The notes below the pieces were generated by a model, which saw nothing but the letters and a program-made list of their open reading frames with translations, was not told the DNA's origin and made no database searches. This document shows, piece by piece, positions 1-13,000 of a DNA stretch of 64,000 nucleotides (positions are counted from its first letter, which is position 1; every line of letters starts with the position of its first letter). Both the position numbers and the translations under genes were made by a program. This DNA is from Amphibalanus amphitrite. Taxonomy: Eukaryota > Arthropoda > Thecostraca > Balanomorpha > Balanidae. Where the stretch lies: the NCBI RefSeq assembly GCF_019059575.1, contig NW_024881832.1, forward strand, positions 1 to 64,000. Reading direction: 5' to 3'.

Positions 1-97
1 TTCGGTCTTGCCTGCAATCGGGCTGGAGGAGGGAACCAGCCACAGTGTCACGAGCATTGCTACGTAAATGGACGCTGGGCCTGCCTTCTTTTGACAG

Positions 98-1140
<1,043 letters not shown>

Positions 1141-1307
1141 CAAAGTCGTGGAATACTCTAGTCACCCAATCGCTTTTTCAGTTTCTCGTCATCCGCGTCA
1201 TCCACATCGCACATGCGTATTGCACATGCACTTCATAAAGTGGAAAATGATTAATATGTACACATTACCCACAGTTTATCGTATGCGTGTTCCCTCTGTT
1301 TTGCTCC

Positions 1308-1313
1308 AATAAA
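1308..1313 (+). terminator. Poly(A) signal of TEX9-like gene
   Basis: AATAAA lies about 170 bp after the presumed TEX9 stop codon, a normal 3'UTR distance. Confidence 0.6.
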
Positions 1314-1488
1314 CAAGTACCTTGATGTGAACGGATCTACAATGTATAGAAGGTAGTTGTGCTTTTTTAAAAGAAAACTTGCACGAACTGAGGTACTCGT
1401 GCTGTTGGCATGGTACTGATAGGCCTAACAACCTGGCCTAACAAACCCGCTCGTCTAGTCCGGGCTTAGCCGGGCCACCGGGAGAATA

Positions 1489-2549
1489 TTAACTCGCGCC
1501 GTGCTGGGGGTGGGCGTTTTCACGCCCCGTTAGGGGCCACGTTAAAGGGACCCTCCCACCTTAACATTAGTTTTGAGTCGAGATAGCCAAGTTTGCGGCC
1601 AGGCTCAGAAACCACCATTTATCCTGGTCGCAACCCCCGCAGCTTTATGGTGTTCAAGAAATTTCTTCCCTTTACTTGCAGGGTGGGACCAGCGTGGTCC
1701 CTATCTCTTAACCATTACGGGAATCTGGTGACGTCATCAGGCTTTCGAACGTCCGTTAAATGTTTGACTAAAACGTTTTGTAGCACGCGGTGGTATATGC
1801 TGCTTTGCGCGCAACAAATGCCGCACTTTCAAATAAAGTTGCTAGGAACAGCGGAGATCCCAAAAAGTAAAGAAAAGTAAAAGTCTAATATCTTGAAAAC
1901 CGGTGAATATTTTTTATCGATGAAATTAGTGGTGAAAAACACTTTAGATGTGTTCAGCGTGATGATACGGATCGACTGATATGCAAGCTGACCCCTTCCG
2001 GTCAGGTCATAACCTTGACCTGAGGTGAAATTTTCAAAATGACCTTTTAAGGTCAACTTTAAGTTCATTCGACGCGTCTCGACGAGAGGAACATGATGCT
2101 GGCAAAAGTAATGTCATGGCTCTCTTGAATCAAAAGTTATTAAAAAAACATTTTTTTCGTGAAAACGATTACTTTTAGTTTTTGCCCTCCGGAGGTTAAA
2201 CCGTTGACCTGAGGTCAAATCTGAGGACATGTGGGCGAAATGGTGTTGAAAGAGCTATCGAATGCACTTTTCCGCAGCGCTATAGCTCTATTGGTTCCCG
2301 AGTTAGCCGTCGGGCGTTTCGATTGTTGAAATAGACAAAATTGACCTTTGAAGACTTCTGGTAACCTAACCTTTGACGTGACCTTAAAAATGACTGAGGT
2401 ATTTCCGCTATTATTTTTGACGCTCTTTCGATTGCCGCTTACCGCGTGTCGCTAGGTGGCCCAGGAGCCGAGCTAGACGGGAGGGGGAACCCCCCCCCCC
2501 CGCCCAGCACGACACGGAAAACTCAGGCCACCAGCACGGCGCGGGTTAA
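1489..2549. mobile_element. TTAA-flanked non-autonomous DNA element, copy 1
   Basis: The left end reads TTAACTCGCGCCGTGCTGG and the right end is its near-perfect inverse, CCAGCACGGCGCGGGTTAA. TTAA at both borders suggests a TTAA target site, as used by piggyBac and Kolobok elements. A poly-C run sits just inside the right end. No transposase frame is visible. The interior resembles sequences near 22330-22970 and 38043-38348. Confidence 0.7.
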
Positions 2550-2870
2550 TGCGTAGGTACTCGGGTATTTATGTTTACCTCATGATATGTGGTGTCCCTC
2601 TGCTGTACTCAATGAACCATATGACCAGCTGTCACCACTCACCATGCACCAGCATAAGGTGTTTTTTTTTTGTTGCAAGCGTTTCACGAAACTGTGGAGG
2701 ATTCTTCGTGAATGAGCCCTCGCCGGACTAATCGGTTATCAACAGATGGCCTGACCGAGGATGGGGCGGGCACATTTTCACTTGGTCGTTGCGTCCGTCC
2801 CTAACTGAGCTTCGCGGAAAAGTTGGGTGTATGCACCTTTTAGAGGCGTATGGAACGGTAGCTACTTTAT

Positions 2871-4227
2871 TTAACCCGCGCCCCGCTGGGCTATTCAGCC
2901 ATACGCGCCCTGCTTGGGGGGGGGGGCAGATTCTGCCCCCTTGTCTAACTTCCGAACCGATGGTCATAGAAAGACGAGGAAAACGGCAATCGAAAGCTCT
3001 CAACAAGGCGGAACTCAAAAGCGTTTTTTTTTTTTGCTTAAGTAGGTCAGAGGTCAGGTCAAGGTCAGGTCAAGGGTACAGAATGCAAGTTTCTACAGTA
3101 TCGGCCATGCACCGTAGTTGCCGAAGAATGGCCTGAGACTGATCGCCCAAAACGTGTTCTTAGTAGAGTTGCAAAATTTCCCTAGCGCACTACCGGCACG
3201 CCGGTAATTTTTCACTGCCGCAGGTTTTTTCGTGGTATCTGGCATGTCTTACCGGTAGCATGCCGGTATTTTTGATTTTGCACAAAAAAATATCAGCATA
3301 TGATTCAAACTTTGGACACTAAGAGGCTATTGACTTCTTAGGCTACCAAGACATTATTCGTTGCATACAATATCATGCAAAGGTCAAGGTCAGGTCAGGT
3401 CAACAAAAATTAAATATGGAAAAGGGCAGGTGCGACACATGTTTTACCTATGGGTCATTTTATTCATAGAACTCAATACGCACACTCAATAAGTGATGTG
3501 GACCACATCTGGATGAATTCAGGTCGAAGTCAGGTTAAGGTTAGGTCAAGTGAGGTCAAATTTTGAAGTTGGCTGTTAAGACCTAAAAAGGTGTCTATCT
3601 GATGCAGTTTTTCACGGCGAATCGAATGGTGCTGTTTTGGTTTCCGTAAGAGGTCTATAACTTAAAAAAAAACATTTTTAAAAAAAAATTGTGGGTCGTG
3701 ACGTCATAGGATTTTGAATAACTCCCCATTTTTGAAAAGATTCTTCTAAAATTTGGTATGTAGGTGCACATAGAGCGCTTCTCTGACATATATTCCGTTT
3801 TTTTATAAACTAAAATTTTTGGGTTTATAATTATTTTCCCAAAAAAGTCAGTTTTTTAAGAAGAAAAATTTGGGCCAAAATCCAAAATTTTCTATAAAAA
3901 AACGAGATACCCATTTGATAGACAAAGTAGAATCACGTATAGCCTTTTTGTTACGTCTTGATTCCTTTAAAAATGAAGATGTTGGCGGCGTTTGAAATTT
4001 TGCTGTTTTTTTTTTCGGCGAAAAATGGTGGTCATGACGTCACTTAAACGTCGTTTTCTCCAATTTTTTTCCCGACGGATTTCGCTCAAATATTCAGGAA
4101 ACGTGTTAAATTGATGTATGATAAGGTACTGAAAGTTTGGCGTCGCTGGCATAACGCGTTTAGAAGTTATTGGCGAAAAACGGGAGGGGGCAGATTCTGC
4201 CCCCCCCCCCAGCGGGGCGCGGGTTAA
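2871..4227. mobile_element. TTAA-flanked non-autonomous DNA element, copy 2
   Basis: Left end TTAACCCGCGCCCCGCTGGG is mirrored by the right end ending GCGGGGCGCGGGTTAA at 4227. Next to each end is a G/C homopolymer followed by the shared motif GGGGGCAGATTCTGCCCCC. The interior (1.36 kb) is AT-rich with many AGGTCA-like motifs and has no long reading frame. It shares the terminal core CGCGCC--GCTGG with the element at 1489-2549. Confidence 0.75.
3044..3067 (+). promoter_or_regulatory. Nuclear-receptor half-sites: perfect DR1 plus TCAAGGTCA
   Basis: AGGTCA-G-AGGTCA (3044-3056) is a perfect DR1, the RXR/HNF4-type response element. TCAAGGTCA (3059-3067) is a perfect monomer site for FTZ-F1/ERR-type receptors. 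Both lie inside the TTAA element, and more AGGTCA-like words occur near 3380 and 3530. This is motif matching only; no nearby promoter shows that it is used. Confidence 0.3.
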
Positions 4228-4982
4228 GGTCTCGGATTAACTAAGGTCAGAAAAAAAGTTTGAGTCCGGTCGTTGGTAAATATATTCATTGTCCGCTGAA
4301 ATGGCTGCAGAGCAACGACTTTGGGAACATATCTGTTATCATGCCCACTGCCCAGTTTTCCCGAATGACAGAGGCGTATGTTGACCTCAGGTCAAGGTCT
4401 GGTCAAAGGCCGAGTCTCCAGGTCAGGAGCTGTCCGAGGGAGTTCATGCTGCAAACCATTCGATTTGGCAACTCAATTTGAGTTTTCTCGTCTTCCTTGA
4501 GCCACTAAGTCAGGTTGATCGGGTTGACCTCACACCACTGAGTGACACCATGTATAACAAAGTAAAAAAAAAAAAAACGTAAAAAATAAACGTTTTTTAG
4601 AAGCATGATTTGACTTTTTCACCAAGGCCAGTTACTTAAAATCTCAAGAAATCACAATCTTTCACGACCTTTGTAAAATTATTTTGTTTGTTCTTCGTTT
4701 ATTTTTGGGTCTGATAAAATGTGCTGTCTGTGGTGGATGTGGGTGACTCAAGCATGATAATTGATAAATTCATACATGAAAACATGAATATTGAACAGCC
4801 CATCGACGCTAGCGTGACCAGACGCTAGCGTTCGTCGTGAAAAGAAAACTTCAAAAATGTGGATGATCATGCTGAATTTCGAAATGCTTCGAAATTTCGA
4901 AATGCTTGGGAATTTCGAAATTTCGAAATAGAGTATGGGAACGGAGCATGGGTTTGATGACACAAACTTTCTTTATTTTCAG
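4228..4982. other. Intergenic or intronic stretch before the 4983 exon
   Basis: No coding sequence is recognised. It holds AGGTCA-like words, A/T runs, and at about 4875-4930 a short tandem array of TTTCGAAA palindromes. It ends in the acceptor ttattttcag at 4982. Confidence 0.5.
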
Positions 4983-6258
4983 AGAGCATCGTTCGATTGG
5001 GATGTCGCCGCCTCCGGGAGATAGCCAGGACCAAGAGGTAGCGGTGCATCGCCAGCTGCCCAGTATTCCCATTCTGCAATGCCGCTGGGGACTCGGCGAA
5101 GGCGTTAGTCCAATGGTGTTTAAGCCGTTGACGATCCCTCGTCACCTGATCCAGTCGCCGGACGGGCCGCCGCCGGAGCCCGCCCGCCGACCTCGCGGCC
5201 GCGGCCGCGCCTCTGGCCTCAGCTGTCACGACGATCCTCTGCCGGTTCCCGGGAACCTCGCCAACGTCGGCGTCAGCAACCTGACCATCCAGGAGCAGAT
5301 AAATCGCGTACGGAGAGACCTGCCGATTTACGAGCCGCCGACCAACTACAGTCAGTACATCCTTCCGCGGCACAACTCTCAGGACGACGATTTCTCGGAG
5401 CTGGAGCCGGAGACGGCCGCCACGCCGCCGCCGCGACTGACCGGCCAGGTAAATCTGGATGACGGGCAGCGCGGCGGCTGGAATCTGGCCGACTTCCTGG
5501 ATCCCGGCGGTGTCGTGGCCGTAGAGTCTGCCCTGCTGCCGGCGGCGGCGGTAGCTGATGGTGACACCCAAGGGCGGCCTTCACGGCTACTCGGACACCT
5601 AGGAAATGACTCTGACGACCCAGACATCTGTGAGGAGCGGACCAATTCGTCCGATATGTCGGACGAATGGCAGCCCCGGCGTGTCTGGCGGCCCCGACCG
5701 CCGCCTCTCGATGAGCAGAGCTTTCCTCCTCTGCAGGGTGCCGCAGACGCTCCGGACCGCTCCTCGTCCAGGGCGGCCCGGGCATCGGGCTGGGCGAAAC
5801 CGGTGACGGCCGCTCTGGACAGCGCCACGACCAGGCCCGAGGGGCGAAACGGTAGCCAGGCTGGGAAGAGGCCGAAGTCGGCCAGTCAGTCCTCTACGGC
5901 CGCCTCGTCTGTGAGCGGTGCTGACTTTCAGTCGGCGCCCTCTGCTCCGAGCCTGGCGTCCCATCAGGTCACGGAGGACACTGCTAGCGCCCGTATGCAC
6001 GTGACCGGCGTGACCGATGCGAACTGGGACAAGGTGCAGGAGTACGTGCAGGCGTACGGAAGCACATCGGACCCACAGCGCGGCCCGGGCGGCCACGGAT
6101 GGTTCTCGATCACGCCGCCGGAGAGCGCCGAGTGGATCGTATCCGTGCACTCGAGCACGCAGTGTGACATCGCCGGAGTCGCCTTCCACCTGGCCGACCG
6201 TGGCAGCGCCGCCGAACCGACCGACACGTCGCGCCCTCCCTCCGGCCAAAAGGAGTGA
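4983..6258 (+). CDS. Unrecognised proline/serine-rich protein, terminal exon
   Basis: A single long frame follows the acceptor ttattttcag and ends at TGA 6256-6258. It may be the last exon of a longer gene, or translation may start at the ATG at 5002, giving 418 aa. Most of it is low-complexity and probably disordered, with an RGRGR-type basic patch near residue 50 and many Ser, Pro and Ala. Two stretches look conserved: LTIQEQINRVRRDLPIYEPP and, further on, DEWQPRRVWRPRPPPLDEQ followed by SFPPL. The last 90 residues (HVTGVTDANWDKVQEYV, then GHGWFSI) could form a small alpha/beta fold of RRM type, but this is speculative. GC-rich codon use like the other genes here supports coding. I do not recognise the family. 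Confidence 0.6.
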
Positions 6259-6611
6259 GCCGACTCGCCCTGCTGTTCAGGGACGTGCTCGGTGCTGCTG
6301 CCGTCTGCTTCTGAGGCGTGGGAAAACAAAATGCTGTGGAGCCAACCTCACCCATGTCTAGTCCCATCCTCTCCGTGATCGGAGTAAAAGTGCCTCTATC
6401 CTGCTGGGTGGGTGAGTCGTATCCGATAAGCAGATTTGGCTCATCAATGCTGAATTGTTTGCCACTTGCCAAGCATTGTCCAGTTCTAAAAAGATGGATC
6501 ATTCCAGTTTTTTTCAAGCATAGTGTCAAGTCAGGTTTTACGCATGTAATGTTTATTCTTAATTTCCAGATTAATGAGACTTCTGAAGTTCGTAGATGAA
6601 TACATGTACTT

Positions 6612-6617
6612 ATTAAA
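6612..6617 (+). terminator. Candidate poly(A) signal
   Basis: ATTAAA lies about 350 bp downstream of the stop codon of the proline-rich protein and is the best candidate on this strand. Confidence 0.35.
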
Positions 6618-9600
6618 CCAATTTATCATTCGTTTGCAACTCTCATACTGGTGAATTTTCCCCAATGCTCGTTTCGCCTGGAATTATTATTTTTTATGTA
6701 ACGGACTTGGTATTAACTCGCGAGTATATTAATCCATAGTAGTGTGGCATATAAATTGCCACCAAAAAGGGTTGCTTCAAGCAACCCTGTAACTGGCATT
6801 TGGCTGCCACTGAGCTGCTGGCCGAAATGAGAACGATAAGAAACGGTGTGGGGCGTTAATGCAAGCTGTAAATATGGGGCTCATGCGGAACATTGGTAGA
6901 GGTTAGCTTGCGAAGAAATGATTCCAACGATCGCAGCAAACAGCGAAATTACAATTATGGAGTGGTGGTGACCGTCAGTGGGTCACAGGATGCATTATTC
7001 TTTAGACATAAAGGTTACACTGCATACGCCGAATTGAATGGGATTTAATTGATTCAGTTGCATTCAGATCAAATTAGTTGCCACGCTATAGCTAAAGAGG
7101 GTCCTGGCCGCTCGTGCAATGCAAGCTCCGATGTGCTAGGAAAACGGATTTAGGTGTGCTTTGGCGGTGTGTCTAGGAATCAGGTGTTTTCTAAGGTAGA
7201 AACAAAAGCTTGAGGTGAAATGGCTAAGCGAATGACAGAGGCGAGATGCAGGTGCAGAAAATCTTTTAAGGGTAGGTTTTACACTAAGTACCTTCCAGAA
7301 ATGCATTATTCAATCATAGAGATATCGGGTAAGCCATTGATAACCACGATATCTTTAATTTGGTTGAGGTGTCCATTCAATATTATTGTTACAAAACATA
7401 CGCAAGAAAGACGATTCTGAAGTAGCAATCATTTTGCCAGACACCTTAGTTTGCATTCGTATTTCGTTGTGATTTCGTCTGTCGATAATTCATTTATCTT
7501 GATCTGCCGCAAGGCAGGCACATAATTATGTCAATATTTTAGTAATTTCTTAATGGATCCATTACCTGGCCGGGCAGTCATTTGACTAGCGCAGCCTTGA
7601 GTGCAGGTGTACTGCCACGACTGCGACCGCCTCCTCTTCGATCCGAGTTTGGATCCTATTTTGATTTTCCATCAGTAAGTAGCAACTGATTAACTGAAGC
7701 AAGAATGCGTTACCAAGATACGTGGCTAGATACATTTATTCCTTAGACACGCTTTTCTTAAGGCAAAGGTGTTAAATGTGTTAAATGTTTGCTTACATTT
7801 TGGACGGATGACATTTGTAAAAGCATGGTTTGGGAAAATTAGGATGTTCGAAAACTCTTGTGATAATTTTTTATCATGTAATTTTTGGAAAGTTAATTTT
7901 AAAGGCTTGGCTGCAATAAGCTGTCGAGATCAAGATGGATGAAAGTAAGTTACTGCATTGCTTTCCACTTTAAGTGAACCAGTATAGCTACGTAACTTTC
8001 ATATTTGTTTTTGGGCAACACATGAAACAATATCTATTTTTGTATTCAAGGTATGAACCAGGAATGCAATCATTTTGCACTTTCCATAAACTGCAGCATG
8101 GAATGCTTCTTTCCTGAGTGATGCTTCCCATGCCTTGACCTGCCCTTGACTAGGTATGACTTGACTTGACTTGACTTGATGACTATGTTTGAAACTTGAA
8201 AATTGATTTTATCTGACCCATTTTTGGTTAAACTGAAGATTCAAGATAAGGTCCAAATGGTTTTCAATGGTTCTTCAAGGTTTTTGTACCTACATGTTTT
8301 TATGTCCTGAACGTTAAATCATTTGCAGCAAATACCATGATTATCATCAATGCCTTCATATTTTTTTATATTCACTTTTCCTTAGACCTTAGTAATTCTT
8401 TCTCATTTTCCTTTTGTATCTTGCATGTTATATGCATATTGCATATCTTTCTATGTAAGCTATATCTCAAAATTATTGGAATAGTCACTGCCATCTATTA
8501 CTATTTGAGGAGGGCGTAGTTTCTGTCTATTACGAAGGTCGCGACATGGTGCTACGTAGCGCGGGTTACAGATCACACCGTTGCACCTACCGCGCTGAAA
8601 TTTGCGCAAGTTATAGAACAAGGATGGACAACGTGCCTTTGAGCGGTCTCGGCTCGATCGGATCGATAGCGAGCGCGTGGCGCGTGCCCAAAAAGTGCAA
8701 ATTCGCGTCATAGACTTTACATGTATAAATCGGCTGGCAAAAACGGGCGAAAATGGCTAAATTTGCCCGACACGGGTCCGTTCCCCGTGCAATATCTCGG
8801 TAGCCGTGCGCCCGATCGGCACGGGGAAAACAGCATCGTGTAGAGAATCGAACGGGCAATCGAATAGTGTGCGGTGCAGGGGTGGCACGCGCCACGTGCA
8901 AGTGTGAGGGCAATTTCATTTCAAAAAGTGCCATTTTAAACGGATTTTGGAATTTATATTAATTTCAGGTGATCGTCAGACGGAATGAGTTGAAACAGCG
9001 CCTATTAGCAATAAAAATGTACCGTCTCTCATGGAAAAATTGTGAAAAGCTAATTGATCAAAAACAATGTGGAAAAAATCGCTGAATTAAAATGGTATTT
9101 GTCCATAATGTGCCACTAAAAAGATACACGGGATTTGCTGCTTAACCTGATACGCTTGACAATTGAAAATGCTATCATTAGAAAGAGCATTCAATTCTCT
9201 CCAAGATCCAATCATCACGTTTGCATGACAAGCAACAGTATTCTTTAAAATATAAATGTTTTAAACCTCTGCAAAACGATTTTTAGCGAAAATTATCTAC
9301 GCCTTTCATTTGTCTTAAAACTACGCACCTCAATTATATAGCACATTTGACAGATTCTGAAGTGGAAAGCATGCTTATCAGACACGGGCACCTCGATGCG
9401 GTGGATATTTTTCCACAAACCAAAACGTTTAGCCGTCAAAAAGCAATCGACCGAAATGGATAGATAACCCAACCGACACAAGAACAACCGAACACCCGCC
9501 GATCGAAAATATCCCTTTTCGCGTTGCGGAGCACGCGGGTCACCCTAGTGAGCTTCTATTTTCATAACCTTACAAACAAGTTTTGAATTCCTTGACATGT

Positions 9601-10078
9601 TGATCATGTCATACTATTCTGACATCATGCTATGACAAAACAACCCAAGCTTTTCTAAATTCTAGCAATGGATTCTGGAAGCATTGATGGCATTGGCAGA
9701 TTGAAGTTCAAAGCTCATATATAATTGATTTAGGTGATATCCAGGAAAACCAGACTCTTCATGAAAAGCAGAATCTGTCTTTTTTCAAGATTTCAATATT
9801 GAATCTACTCTTGACTGTGCCTGAACCTGACTCACATGGTTAAGAATTAATAATCCACTAGGTACCAATCAAATTTGCTTGTCCTTAAGATAAACATACA
9901 TATATGCCAGAAAATTGTTACTTACATGACTAGATGCACCAAAACATCCACTCCTACATCTCCTTCATGATATCATGCTTGCTGGTAAACCTAGTCTAAC
10001 CTAACCTAACCAAGCATATCTACATGCACAATGTGTATCCATCTCCTCTGAATTTCTTCATATTTCTTTTTTTTGCAG
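6618..10078. other. Non-coding stretch upstream of the PIKfyve exon
   Basis: About 3.4 kb with no recognisable protein or RNA. It has a short (TGACT)n run near 8158-8180 and a GC-richer patch at about 8510-8930 without coding similarity I can name. It ends in a strong polypyrimidine tract and acceptor (ttttttttgcag at 10078). It is probably at least partly the intron before the PIKfyve exon. Confidence 0.5.
6768..6788. repeat. Short perfect hairpin
   Basis: Two 10-bp arms, AGGGTTGCTT and AAGCAACCCT, flank one central base. Function unknown; it could be chance or a relic of a small inverted-repeat element. Confidence 0.4.
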
Positions 10079-13000
10079 TGTGGCCCGATGACGACTATTC
10101 GACCACATCTGCCAGTCTGCCATCACTGGACGCGGCCGTGCCGCGCAGAGGCGGTCTGTTGCGACTCTTCTCGAGCCGCGTCTCGGTGCGCTCCGGCGCC
10201 GACGTCTCTGAACCGCGCTCCCACCGACGCGCCAGCGACACCAGCTTGTGCCGTGGCTCGCCGCCCTCGTCCGCGACCGACTCGACCGAGGGCCGCAGCT
10301 ACGTGGGCGTGCTGCGCCGCATCAGCTCGATCCTGGGAGCCGGCGGCCAGGGCGGGCCGGGCGACAGCGAACTGAAGCAGCACTGGCTGCCGGACGCCGT
10401 CAGCCGCGAGTGCTACGACTGCGGCGACAAGTTCACCACGTTCAGACGCCGCCACCACTGCCGCATCTGCGGACAGATTTCTGCTCCCGCTGCTGTAACC
10501 AGGTGATCCCGGGCAAGGTGCTCGGCTATAGCGGTGACCTGCGCGTCTGCACCTACTGCTCCAAGGTGGTGATGACCTACGTCCAGACCATCACGTCCGG
10601 CGCAGACGCCGACGAGCATGTGGACCAGAATGCGGTGCTGGAGAAGGTACACGCGCACTTGGAAGCAGCGAACCAACTGAGCAGCGACAGATCCAGCTCT
10701 CTTCCGCGGCTCAGCAAGATGCACAGGAAAAAGTACAGTCTCGGCATGACGGATGCCAGTCTCCGTGACCAGGTTGATCCGCACGAGAGCGTCTCTGACC
10801 CTCTGGAGCAGGAGCAGGATCTGACCTACTTGACCACCTTGCTGCACATGATTACAAACCCTATCCACGGCGTCGGGCTTGGCAACCACCGGCACCGGCT
10901 GAAAAACTACGGCGCCTGTCTGGTGGGCTCCGAAGTGGTGGACTGGATGATCTCGCAGCGGAAGGTGACGAGGCGTGCTCAGTCCGTGGCCATCGGACAG
11001 CGTCTGGTTGACATGAAACTGCTCGAATGTGTCAGTCACAACACGACTGCTTTCCGAGACGACTACTGCCTGTATCGGCCCTCGCCGGTAGCCATGCGGC
11101 GTCCGGCACTTTCGGAGCCTGAGGAGCCCGACCTGGAGGAGCCCCACTGGCTCTCCCAGATCGAGCTCAAGGAGAGCCACGGCGGTGGTGCAGCCACCGA
11201 CGAGCCGGCCGGCGCGCCGCTGGCCCACTCTGGCTCCATGTACGACATCGAGCTAGATGTGGGCAGCGTGGCGTCCATCTCGCGGGCGCAGCTGCTCCGC
11301 CAGATGACACCGCCGGAGCCCGCCGCCGCCGCGCAGGGTCTTCACGAGGCGGCCACTGAGTATCTGGACTCGGCAGCGACCGAGGCTGACCCACGGCGCC
11401 AGCAGGCCGACAAACGACTCTCTGCCGCTTTCGAGGCTCTCGAGTCGAGTCTGCTGAGTCAGCTGCTTGATTCGGCCGGCCTGCCTGCCAAGTGGTATGA
11501 GCCGATACTTGATTTGTCCCGCCAGTTGAGCCGGCTTGTGAAACCCGATGTTCGCCATGAGTGCGATGACCTCGACGTTCGTCAGTTTGTCAAAATAAAG
11601 CGCATTCCTGGCGGCAAGCCTGCTGAATCACAGATCGTACAGGGCGTCGTCTGTCGGAAGAACATTGTGCATAACGACATGCCATCCCAACTGACGAATC
11701 CGCAGATCCTGCTCATCAGCTGTCCAGTGTCTTACCAGCGTTACCAGGATCGAGCTGTCTCCTTGGAGCCGATGATGATGCAGGAGCGGGAGGTGCTGCG
11801 CAACATCACTGCGCAGCTGTTGTCACTAGCGCCCGACCTGATCGTCGTCGAGAAGCACGTCGACAGCATGGCGCGCGACATGCTGCGCGAGGCCGGTGTC
11901 ACACTCGTCACCAACATGAAAAGACAGGTGCTGGCGCGGATCGCGCGCTGCACCCCAGGCAGACGTGATGGACCACGTGGATGCCCGCCTGGCGGCGCCC
12001 GTGCTGGGCATCTGCCACTCATTCTACACTAAACAGTTCACCATGGAGGGTGGCAGCAAGAAGACCTTCATGTTCTTTGACGGCTGTGCAAGTCACCTGG
12101 GTTGTACGGTGCTGGTGCGTGGTGGTCACATGAACCAGCTGAGACGTGTGAGCACGTGCTGCGCTTCATGGTATCAGTGCAGTACAACTGGCTCCTGCAG
12201 AAGAGTTACCTGCGTGACTTGGTATCTGTGCCACCGCCATTCGGAAACCAAGTTCTGCTTGCTCAAGATGAGGCACCAGAGGACTCGAGGGACAAGACCC
12301 GTGCCGGGAGTGTCTCCAAAACGAACGGGGCTAGCTCCCGGCCGCGCGCCTCTACCGCGCCGCCCGATGTGGCGACGGTGGCCCCGGCGACAGGAGACGA
12401 GCGACTCCGCTCTCCGCGACGACCGGGCGAGATGGTGACCGACTGCAGTGACCCGCTGCAGCGTCCGGCGCCAGCGCCGGTACCGGACACCAGCACGCCG
12501 GGGCTCAAGGTTGAGATCCTGCCCGATCGCAACAAGTTCCGAAAGTTGTTGGGCGACACGATCGTGTGCTGTACGCCGTATGCAAGGGTGGCCATGCCGT
12601 ACCTGGAAACGGAGGAGGGGAAGCGGAGTAGTCTGCGCCGCTTCTTCACAGCGAATCTCTACTGGTCGGTTGAATTTGACAAAGCCGAGAAGGCACGTCG
12701 CGCACACATCCGCAAGGCCCCGATCGAAACTCGGCCAGGTCCGACGTTGCTGCCTGAGCACGAGTTTGTGACGCGCTGCTTCACCCGCACGGTCGACGAC
12801 GATCAAATGCAGGCGCTGCTGGCCGACTTCAGAGCGCGCGGCGGCCGGTGCCCGCGGGTAGAGCCAGTCGAGCCCAATCAGGTGGAACTGTCCAGGACCG
12901 GCTAGAGGACTGGGTGGTTCCCTGTGACGCGCTCAATCCCATCAACCACCAGAAGATCGCCGTGCAGACGTACACCTACTCGAAGCTGCCGAGCGGCGTG

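Noticed and set aside
10470..12910. Tiny introns explaining the PIKfyve frame changes
   Set aside because: The shifts are one base each and the flanking protein is continuous with the family, so no intron could fit.
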